Below are positions 1-4,728 of a DNA stretch of 5,585 nt, in pieces (the first letter of the stretch is position 1; each line of letters starts with the position of its first letter). The notes beneath the pieces are model-generated. The model was not told the DNA's origin and did not search any database. It worked only from the letters and a program-made list of their open reading frames with translations. Source of the stretch: Nitrospinales bacterium (GTDB lineage: Bacteria; Nitrospinota_A; UBA7883; JACRGQ01); the NCBI GenBank assembly GCA_023248615.1, contig JAHFEI010000151.1:1-5585 (forward strand), given 5' to 3'. The translations under genes and the position numbers were made by a program.

Positions 1-2
1 AG

Positions 3-995
3 TACCGCTGGTTGGCGTGGGTCTCCGGCGTGGCGATACACCCTTTTATCTGGCTGGAAGGGCTGACCGGGTATGCGATGGTTTTTGACGAGAAGGGAAA
101 GATGGCATCCATCAAGTTCGCCGAATGGCTGGATGTTTATCCCATGGCGGTGGAGCCGTTTTCCCGCAACTTCATACAGCACGGGTCGCTAAGTACGTTG
201 TTCTTTTTCGTGCTCACCTATTCTCACCTCACCATCCCCATAATCATGCTTGTAGCGCTTTGGGTGCACTGCATGAGAATTTCCCGCCCGTTAATACATG
301 TGCCGAAAGAGCTGGCGGTGGCCTTGGGGCTTTTGTTGCTGGCAGTGTCGGTAGCCTTGCCTGCCGTCAGCGAGCCTGTAGCCGACCTGACGAAGCTTGT
401 AGCTTCCACGGACATGGACTGGTTTTACCTTTTCCCATTCCCCCTGGTTGACGCGCTTTCCGCAAGCGCGATATCCGCATGGCTGTTTTCGTTCGGTGCG
501 CTGGCATTGCTGTCGCTACTTCCATGGATGATACGCGGTTCAAAGGAAGCCGCCGCCATAGGTACCGCCCCTGCTATGGTGGATTTGGCGCATTGCACCG
601 GATGCGAGCTGTGCCAGAAGGCCTGCCCGTTCGAGGCGATAGACATAAAGCCGCGTTCCGACGGCAGGAATTACCCGACGGAGGTGGAAATCTTGCCGGA
701 GCGTTGCGCTTCGTGCGGGCTTTGCCTGCCCGCCTGCCCGTTCCCGGCGCTTTCTATCGGGACGTGGACGCATGATTATTTTGTCCAGCGTTTCGATGCT
801 CTCTTTTCGCAAGGCGGTAAAGGCAAGACCATGCTTTTTGTTTGTGAAAGGGTGGTGTCCGACATGGAGGCTATCAATGCCCTGGAGGGATGCGCCGTAA
901 TGGTTATTCCGTGCATGGGGATACTGGGTGCGCGGGCCATCGCCGCAAGCTTGAAACATGGCGCTAACGGCGTGGTGGTGGCGGCCTGCGTGTAG
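3..995 (+). CDS. Cytochrome b-like / 2x[4Fe-4S] ferredoxin / MvhD-like redox fusion, 5'-partial, ends at internal TAG
   Basis: The frame is open to the left edge, so the true start and helices I-II are missing; the TTG at base 12 is not a credible start. Numbering from base 3, the order is as follows. Residues ~1-30 resemble cytochrome b helix III (GY before a loop). H75 and H89, 14 apart with Pro at +4 (P79), match the helix IV heme ligands. A further helix spans ~102-122. D139-W140-F-Y142 resembles the Qo-site PEWY motif, and another helix lies at ~151-176. Two CxxCxxCxxxCP motifs follow (C198/201/204/208 and C235/238/241/245), typical of two [4Fe-4S] clusters. An MvhD/hydrogenase iron-sulfur-subunit-like region with C281, C297, C304 and C329 comes last. 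Inferred role: membrane quinone-linked electron transfer to or from a cytoplasmic Fe-S module. Codon 331 is TAG, inside the conserved MvhD Cys motif, so this product lacks its last 54 residues. Confidence 0.85.
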   Translation, partial: YRWLAWVSGVAIHPFIWLEGLTGYAMVFDEKGKMASIKFAEWLDVYPMAVEPFSRNFIQHGSLSTLFFFVLTYSHLTIPIIMLVALWVHCMRISRPLIHVPKELAVALGLLLLAVSVALPAVSEPVADLTKLVASTDMDWFYLFPFPLVDALSASAISAWLFSFGALALLSLLPWMIRGSKEAAAIGTAPAMVDLAHCTGCELCQKACPFEAIDIKPRSDGRNYPTEVEILPERCASCGLCLPACPFPALSIGTWTHDYFVQRFDALFSQGGKGKTMLFVCERVVSDMEAINALEGCAVMVIPCMGILGARAIAASLKHGANGVVVAACV

Positions 996-1160
996 CACGA
1001 TTCGCATTACCGGCTTTCGCAACGCAAGCTAGACCTTACGAAGGTTGAGATAGGAAATATAAAACGGCTAAAGGTTATCGAGGCCACACTCAGCGACCCT
1101 GATGCCATGTTGGATGGAATCAGGCAGGCCAGAGCCGGGTTCCAGAAGGAGGAGGCATGA
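996..1160 (+). pseudogene. In-frame continuation of the MvhD-like domain beyond the TAG
   Basis: After the TAG the same frame is open for 54 more codons to a TGA at 1158-1160. The first residues, H-D-S-H-Y-R, line up without gaps with the family pattern C-x-x-x-D-C-H-Y, the leading Cys being C329 just before the TAG. The TAG therefore replaces one residue within the motif, and a Ser replaces the second Cys. The terminal TGA overlaps the next gene's ATG as ATGA, the usual arrangement for coupled genes, which supports this being the original gene end. No plausible start of its own is visible, so it is either silent, made by readthrough, or joined to the upstream part if the TAG is a base-call error. 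With it the visible fusion would be 385 residues. Confidence 0.75.
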
Positions 1161-1675
1161 AAAAGGACAGGCTTTCCATCGCCGGTATTATCCTGCTGGC
1201 CATTCCGGCCTTTGCGACGGCTTATCTTTCGTCGCTACCCCGTTACACGTTCCGTAACGCCGACCGGTCGGAACTTATGCTCACGTTCAAGCATACCAGC
1301 CACCGGGTGCACGAATGCGCCGCCGTAGAAAAGGCCACATACATTGCCGGTATCCATAACCTCAAGCATTCCCAAAACGCGGGAGCGCTATGTGGCGGCA
1401 GGGAGCGCCATCCTGTCGGTATACGGCTGGTCATGGACGGCAAAGTTATGGTGAACAAGGATATTCCCCCGCTTGGGTGGCGGCACGACAGCACGGTCTT
1501 TGTGTTCGAGAAGTTTATAGTCCCGCCCGGCGAGCACAGCCTGGTCATGGCGATGCGCGACTCCGGGAAAACCGGCGAGAATTACGACTTCCGGTACGAG
1601 GGGATCGCCCGTTTCGAGCAGGGCAAAATAGTGGTGGTCGATTTTGATGATGGCGGGTTTAAGGTAGCCTTCTGA
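1157..1675 (+). CDS. Signal-anchored protein of unknown function, partner of the upstream redox fusion
   Basis: 172 residues. The ATG overlaps the TGA of the preceding frame (ATGA), and a purine-rich Shine-Dalgarno AGGAGG lies at 1147-1152, so this start is secure. Residues 1-5 are basic (MKKDR), followed by a hydrophobic segment at ~7-26, which is a signal peptide or single membrane anchor. The remainder is probably periplasmic and looks beta-rich. It holds two cysteines (C54 after an H-x-C-like HEC, and C79 before GGRERHPV) that could form a disulfide or bind a cofactor. A later stretch with PPGEH and the repeated hydrophobic/charged alternation resembles an Ig-like or beta-sandwich fold, but I do not recognise a named family. 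Tight coupling to the cytochrome b-Fe-S fusion suggests it assists or is a subunit of that complex; this is inference only. Confidence 0.85.
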   Translation: MKKDRLSIAGIILLAIPAFATAYLSSLPRYTFRNADRSELMLTFKHTSHRVHECAAVEKATYIAGIHNLKHSQNAGALCGGRERHPVGIRLVMDGKVMVNKDIPPLGWRHDSTVFVFEKFIVPPGEHSLVMAMRDSGKTGENYDFRYEGIARFEQGKIVVVDFDDGGFKVAF

Positions 1676-1679
1676 AGGC
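1667..1679. terminator. Weak hairpin between convergent genes
   Basis: GCCTT and AAGGC form a 5-bp stem around a 3-base loop, overlapping the TGA of the + strand gene and lying about 34 bases beyond the folD stop on the - strand. Neither side has a proper T-run, so it is at best a weak shared terminator between the convergent transcription units. Confidence 0.25.
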
Positions 1680-1712
1680 CGCTTCGGTTCTGGCGTTTAT
1701 GCGGGGGTAGGC

Positions 1713-2084
1713 TTAAGCCCGCCCACGCAGTTTGTAGGCCAGTAGCGTATTGTGCATCAGCATGGCGATGGTCATGGGGCCTACGCCGCCTGGCACAGGG
1801 GAAATATGGCTCGCCACTTCCTTTGCCGGCACAAAATCAACATCGCCCACAAGCCCATCGGGGGTGCGGTTCACGCCTACGTCTATAACCACCGCTCCGG
1901 GTTTTATCATGTCGGCGGTCACGAACTTCACTTTTCCTATCGCGGCAATAAGGATGTCGGCTGATTTTGTAATGTCGTTCAGGTGGTTTGTCTTGGAGTG
2001 GCACACGGTCACGGTGCAACTTTCGTGTAGCAGTAGCGTTGCCGTAGGCTTGCCCACAATGTTGCTCCTTCCCAGCACGACCGC
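1713..2084 (-). CDS. folD: FolD C-terminal fragment (NADP-binding domain), out of frame with the N-terminal part
   Basis: This is the C-terminal half of the bifunctional methylenetetrahydrofolate dehydrogenase/methenyltetrahydrofolate cyclohydrolase, ending at TAA 1715-1713. It shows the diagnostic Rossmann-fold NADP motif GRSNIVGKP near its start, the DVGVNR segment, and the signature PVPGGVGPMT close to the C terminus. It begins in the frame just after AAAAGG (2089-2084), where the N-terminal part is one base out of phase. A GTG at 2078-2076 is the first possible start codon, but it has no convincing ribosome binding site and lies inside the NADP-binding fold, so independent translation is unlikely. 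The break is best read as one missing base in a single folD gene. Confidence 0.85.
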   Translation of the reverse strand, partial: AVVLGRSNIVGKPTATLLLHESCTVTVCHSKTNHLNDITKSADILIAAIGKVKFVTADMIKPGAVVIDVGVNRTPDGLVGDVDFVPAKEVASHISPVPGGVGPMTIAMLMHNTLLAYKLRGRA

Positions 2085-2566
2085 CTTTTACCGGAGAGAT
2101 GGATGTGGGAACGTTTTAGCATCTCCACTATCCCCGCCGGGGTGCATGGGCGTATTCCCGGCGCGTTTGACACCAGCCGCCCCACGTTCACAGGGTGAAA
2201 CCCGTCCACATCTTTTAGCGGGTTTATATGCTCCAGCACCGTTTGTTCGTGTATCTGCTTTGGTAGGGGAAGTTGCACCAGTATGCCGTCTATATCGTCG
2301 TCGTCGTTGAGCTTCGTGATAAGTTCGAGGAGCGTTTTCTCGTCTATTGTGCCATCCAGCAGATGTTCCACGGAAGTGATGCCGAGTGCGTGGCACGCCT
2401 TCCGCTTGCAACCGACATATACCTGCGAGGCCGGGTCTTTTCCTACCAGCACCACTGCCAGAGCCGGAGCGCGCTTGCCATCGGCCACAATTTTTTCGAC
2501 CTTTAGTTTTATTTCGGAACGTATGGTTGCGGCTATAGCCTTGCCGTCTATTATTTTTGCGCCCAT
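2009..2566 (-). CDS. folD: FolD N-terminal part, frameshifted (bifunctional 5,10-methylene-THF dehydrogenase/cyclohydrolase)
   Basis: FolD interconverts 5,10-methylene-THF, 5,10-methenyl-THF and 10-formyl-THF in cytoplasmic one-carbon metabolism. The ATG at 2566-2564 is preceded by GGGGAG with 9-base spacing, and the gene starts 15 bases after the gmk stop. Catalytic residues sit at the E. coli positions: Y50 and K54 in YVGCKRKAC, Q98 in ILVQLPLP, and D121 in DVDGFHP. Homology is continuous to about residue 160 (LSGKR). The last ~25 residues, up to the stop at 2009, are out-of-frame sequence and not FolD. Restoring one base in AAAAGG (2089-2084) joins this to the C-terminal frame and gives about 284 residues, the normal length. 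As sequenced, the product has the substrate-binding domain but no NADP-binding domain. Confidence 0.9.
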   Translation of the reverse strand: MGAKIIDGKAIAATIRSEIKLKVEKIVADGKRAPALAVVLVGKDPASQVYVGCKRKACHALGITSVEHLLDGTIDEKTLLELITKLNDDDDIDGILVQLPLPKQIHEQTVLEHINPLKDVDGFHPVNVGRLVSNAPGIRPCTPAGIVEMLKRSHIHLSGKRRSCWEGATLWASLRQRYCYTKVAP

Positions 2567-2581
2567 TTTCAGGTACTCCCC

Positions 2582-3211
2582 TTAATTCTGTATTTTATAG
2601 TCGGGGAAATCCAGCGACCGCCTACGCATCCTACAGCGCTCGGCCCGGATTATATATTCCATTTCCCGCTCGGCGTCTTTCAGGACATCGTTTATGACCA
2701 GATAGTCGTACTTGGAGGCGTATGGGATTTCCGTATTTGCCGTATCCATCCTTTTCCCCATCTCTTTGTCGTCTTCGGTGCCGCGTCCGCCAAGCCTTTT
2801 TTGCAGTTCCATTATCGAGGGCGGAAGCACAAAGATGAAGACGGCATCCACTTTTTTTTCTCTCAGCTTGGCGGCGCCCTGCACGTCTATTACGAGTAGC
2901 AGGTCGTACCTTTCCGTCTTTGCCTTTTCTATGGATTCGTAGGCGGTGCCGTAGTACTCGCCATGCACCTCCGCATGCTCAATGAACTTTCCGCTTTCCA
3001 GCATTTCACCGAACTTCTTTTTGTCTATGAAGCAATAGGATTTGCCGTCCACTTCGCCATTGCGCCGTGCCCGTGTGGTGTAGGAAACGGATTGCCTGAC
3101 GCCGGGTATTTTCTCTACCGCAAATTTCGCCAGCGTGGTCTTTCCAGAGCCGGACGGCGCGGAAAGGACGAAAAGTATACCCCTGCCGTTATCAGCCCCT
3201 TTGCTATCCAC
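2582..3211 (-). CDS. gmk: Guanylate kinase
   Basis: Cytoplasmic ATP:GMP phosphotransferase (GMP to GDP), essential for nucleotide supply. I choose the GTG at 3211-3209: AGGAAG lies six bases upstream and overlaps the yicC TAG. This gives 209 residues, the usual length; the longer in-frame version only reads into yicC. Visible features are a P-loop APSGSGKT (residues 18-25), GMP-binding SVSYTTR (41-47) followed by GEVDGKSY, the AEVHGEYYGT segment, the VIDVQGA strand, and a lid with RLGGRGTEDD. The frame is uninterrupted to TAA 2584-2582, unlike both neighbours. It lies 10 bases from the real yicC end and 15 bases from folD, so all three should share a transcript. In many bacteria rpoZ follows gmk, whereas here folD does. 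Confidence 0.96.
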   Translation of the reverse strand: MDSKGADNGRGILFVLSAPSGSGKTTLAKFAVEKIPGVRQSVSYTTRARRNGEVDGKSYCFIDKKKFGEMLESGKFIEHAEVHGEYYGTAYESIEKAKTERYDLLLVIDVQGAAKLREKKVDAVFIFVLPPSIMELQKRLGGRGTEDDKEMGKRMDTANTEIPYASKYDYLVINDVLKDAEREMEYIIRAERCRMRRRSLDFPDYKIQN

Positions 3212-3223
3212 TTTTTTCTTCCT
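3212..3223 (-). promoter_or_regulatory. Ribosome binding site that sets the gmk start
   Basis: AGGAAG (3223-3218) followed by six A residues precedes the GTG at 3211. It overlaps the yicC TAG stop, which suggests translational coupling of gmk to yicC and rules out the longer upstream-extended start. Confidence 0.6.
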
Positions 3224-3341
3224 ATTCCAGGTTTGCGGCCTGCTCGCGTATTTTTTCCAGGTTGCTTTTGACTTCCACCACATCCAGGCTGATGTCGAAA
3301 AGTGCGCTTTTGGAGCCGATGGTGTTGGCCTCGCGGTTCAT
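3222..3341 (-). CDS. yicC: YicC C-terminal fragment, -1 frame
   Basis: 39 residues from an ATG at 3341-3339 to TAG 3224-3222. It opens with MNREANTIGSK and ends KIREQAANLE, the conserved C-terminal end of the DUF1732 domain of YicC proteins, which normally follows directly on the ...EFMVQE that closes the upstream frame. The ATG overlaps the premature TGA as ATGA, so termination-reinitiation could in principle produce this peptide. The bases upstream (GGTG five bases before, AGGA directly adjacent) make only a poor ribosome binding site. A lost A (GAATG in place of GAAATG) explains everything more simply. Confidence 0.85.
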   Translation of the reverse strand: MNREANTIGSKSALFDISLDVVEVKSNLEKIREQAANLE

Positions 3342-4099
3342 TCCTGCACCATGAATTCCACTTTGCGCCCTATGGCTCCGCCTTTTTCCAACAGCCCGAC
3401 CAGTTGTTTTATATGGCAACCCAGCCTGATGACTTCCTCGGAGATGTCGGAGCGTTCTGCCAGCACCGCCGCCTCCATCAGCACCCTTTGCGGGTCGGCC
3501 TCTATCCCGGAGGTCAGTTCCTCCAGCCGGGCTTTTAGTTTCCCAACGATATCGGTCTCCTGTTTTTTCCTTGCCGCCACTATACTGGCCGCGCTGGCCT
3601 CTATCGCCACAAGTTTTTCCACTATGTCGTTTTTTAGCGCCAGGCCTTCCATCTCGCGCATTTCCACAAGCCCCTGGATGGCTTTGTTAAGGGCCGGTTT
3701 GATGAGGTTCCAGCGCTCTTCCTGGTCTGTTTCCTCTTCCTCGTATTTGAAAATATCTTTCAGCGAAAGGATGGATGCCATATCCGGCTCTCCTGTCACA
3801 CCGTATTTTTCCTTAAGCGTCTTGGCGATGTTCAGGAATTGCCCCGCCATTTCCTCGTCCAAGGCCAGTTTCCTTTTTGAGCCGTTGCCATCGCCCATGG
3901 TGACGGTTATTTCCACATACCCCCTGGTCAACCTGTCTGTGAACAGTTGTTTTATCTTTTTCTCCATATCCATGTCTTTGGAGGGCATCCGCAGGTTGAA
4001 CTCAAGGAAACGATGGTTGACCGTGCGCAACTCGACCACGCATTTCTTCTGGCCGTTTAGTGCCTCGGCCCTGGCAAAACCGGTCATGCTTCTTACCAC
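3338..4099 (-). CDS. yicC: YicC-family endoribonuclease, frameshifted near the C terminus
   Basis: The N-terminal signature VRSMTGFARAE and the VNHRFLEFNLRMP segment identify the YicC family (YicC_N plus DUF1732); E. coli YicC is an endoribonuclease acting in sRNA/mRNA turnover. I choose the GTG at 4099-4097, because GGGGGTG (4112-4106) lies six bases upstream and the family begins at exactly this residue; a TTG at 4141 would add 14 residues without homology. The middle is charged and helical. The ORF stops at TGA 3340-3338 right after GRKVEFMVQE, where family members continue with MNREANT. One extra base gives about 292 residues, normal length. As sequenced the protein lacks its last ~39 residues, including the most conserved C-terminal motif. 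First gene of the yicC-gmk-folD operon. Confidence 0.92.
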   Translation of the reverse strand: MVRSMTGFARAEALNGQKKCVVELRTVNHRFLEFNLRMPSKDMDMEKKIKQLFTDRLTRGYVEITVTMGDGNGSKRKLALDEEMAGQFLNIAKTLKEKYGVTGEPDMASILSLKDIFKYEEEETDQEERWNLIKPALNKAIQGLVEMREMEGLALKNDIVEKLVAIEASAASIVAARKKQETDIVGKLKARLEELTSGIEADPQRVLMEAAVLAERSDISEEVIRLGCHIKQLVGLLEKGGAIGRKVEFMVQE

Positions 4100-4118
4100 C
4101 TGTGGCACCCCCGATTTT

Positions 4119-4148
4119 TTGTTGTAATCCTCATCTGCCAAGTATAAT
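4119..4148 (+). promoter_or_regulatory. Candidate sigma-70 promoter for the GDT1-like gene
   Basis: A perfect TATAAT at 4143-4148 has TTGTTG (4119-4124) 18 bases upstream, pointing toward the gene that starts at 4213. It lies within the leader region of yicC. Its -10 overlaps the opposite-strand -10 at 4146-4141. Confidence 0.5.
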
Positions 4149-4170
4149 TGAAATCCTGCTTATTTGATAA
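4141..4170 (-). promoter_or_regulatory. Candidate sigma-70 promoter for yicC-gmk-folD
   Basis: On the - strand, TATACT (4146-4141) has TTATCA (4170-4165) 18 bases upstream. This would give a leader of about 35 bases before the yicC GTG at 4099, and it rules against the TTG at 4141, which would lie at or upstream of the transcription start. The -35 match is only moderate. Confidence 0.4.
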
Positions 4171-4212
4171 GACAAATGCTGTCGTACACCGCTTTTTTGG
4201 GAGAATTGCCGT

Positions 4213-4491
4213 ATGGATATGAAAGTTGTGTTAACCACATTTTGGATGATTTTCCTGGCGGAGCTGGGGGATAAGACACAGCTTGCCACGCTGGGGTTCT
4301 CCGCCGGGTCTGCATCAAAGCTTTCCGTATTCGTTGGCTCTGCCGCCGCGCTGGTTGTCACTTCCGCTCTGGCGGTGTTGTTGGGAGACGCGATATCAAG
4401 GGTTCTTCCGGTACGGGCCATACACCTTGCCGCTGGCACAGGTTTCGTGGTTATCGGGGCGCTGATGATAGCAAAGGAGGTATGGAAATAG
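4213..4491 (+). CDS. Small TMEM165/GDT1 (UPF0016) family membrane protein, single repeat
   Basis: 92 residues, ATG with GGAG nine bases upstream, TAG stop. The family signature E-x-G-D-K-T is present as ELGDKTQL (E17, G19, D20, K21, T22) at the end of the first helix; in the family these acidic residues are implicated in Mn2+/Ca2+ and H+ exchange. Three membrane segments are visible at ~5-27, 36-58 and 66-89. Most GDT1 proteins carry two such repeats in ~190-200 residues; this one has a single repeat, so it would have to work as a homodimer or with another small copy, and none is adjacent. The gene is complete and the frame clean. Likely role: inner-membrane export of Mn2+ or a related divalent cation, inferred from family membership. 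Confidence 0.9.
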   Translation: MDMKVVLTTFWMIFLAELGDKTQLATLGFSAGSASKLSVFVGSAAALVVTSALAVLLGDAISRVLPVRAIHLAAGTGFVVIGALMIAKEVWK

Positions 4492-4724
4492 CCCTGTACA
4501 AACCCGTTTCACCTCACTATTAGGGGGGGTATTTGGAATATTGATATACAATAAGGTACAATGCGAGAAGGAAGTAGGAGAGTGGGGGAAGTTCTTGTTT
4601 CCTTGTCCGAGGTGGCGGTCGTGTGCTTGCGTTTTGATATTGCTGATATCGGCTCCGTAAATGATGCGCATATAGGCGTAACATCCCAGGCTTTGCTATA
4701 TCCCCCCGTGCTTGGTGGTGGCAT
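4492..4724 (+). other. Intergenic region without a confident gene
   Basis: 233 bases between the GDT1-like gene and the lipoprotein gene. It holds a G7 run at 4523-4529, a possible promoter with an inverted repeat in its spacer, a C6 run near 4702, and a doubtful 55-codon ORF. No tRNA, clear terminator or known riboswitch fold was recognised. Confidence 0.6.
4533..4562 (+). promoter_or_regulatory. Possible promoter with operator-like inverted repeat, upstream of the lipoprotein gene
   Basis: TTGGAA (4533-4538), an 18-base spacer and TACAAT (4557-4562) match sigma-70 boxes at 4/6 and 5/6. The spacer contains a perfect inverted repeat, TATTG-ATATA-CAATA (4539-4553), positioned where a repressor or activator could act. 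Transcription would begin about 155 bases before the lipoprotein ATG. The region is A/T-rich, so a chance match is possible. Confidence 0.3.
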
Positions 4725-4728
4725 ATGA
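4561..4728 (+). CDS. Doubtful 55-codon ORF overlapping the lipoprotein start
   Basis: An ATG at 4561 opens a stop-free frame of 55 codons ending at TGA 4726-4728, which overlaps the lipoprotein ATG as ATGA. AAGG lies only about four bases before the start. The predicted peptide has no recognised motif or clear membrane segment, and it is rich in AGG/AGA/CGA arginine codons. It may be a leader ORF coupled to the lipoprotein or simply a chance frame. The proposed promoter -10 box overlaps its start codon, which weakens the case. Confidence 0.2.
   Translation: MREGSRRVGEVLVSLSEVAVVCLRFDIADIGSVNDAHIGVTSQALLYPPVLGGGI

Noticed and set aside
12..14. TTG as the start of the first gene
   Set aside because: The frame is open to base 3 with cytochrome-b-like residues (R-W-L-A-W) before it, so the gene begins outside the window.
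993..995. TAG read as pyrrolysine or a reassigned sense codon
   Set aside because: TAG ends yicC and the GDT1-like gene at their expected C termini, and no pyl gene is visible, so special decoding is not supported here.
1705..1726. GGCTTAAGCC palindrome as a terminator at the folD end
   Set aside because: The stem is only three pairs with a TTAA loop and mismatches outside, it overlaps the folD stop, and no T-run follows.
2076..2095. Programmed -1 ribosomal frameshift in folD
   Set aside because: In the zero frame the site reads GGT AAA AGG. It is not an X-XXY-YYZ slippery heptamer and would require AAA to re-pair on TAA. FolD has no known frameshift regulation.
1750..2310. 186-codon + strand ORF over folD
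   Set aside because: It is the antisense shadow of folD, with no start signals and low-information composition.
3335..3346. Programmed -1 frameshift in yicC
   Set aside because: CAG GAA TGA offers no slippery pairing for a one-base backward shift, so a missing base is simpler.
3135..4127. 330-codon ORF on the + strand across gmk and yicC
   Set aside because: It is antisense to well-supported genes with clear family motifs, and its Ser/Phe-rich translation matches nothing recognisable.
4482..4523. AAAGGAGGT followed directly by ATG at the end of the GDT1-like gene
   Set aside because: The Shine-Dalgarno is too close to the ATG, and the frame ends after 13 codons. It encodes the K-E-V-W-K tail of the real gene.
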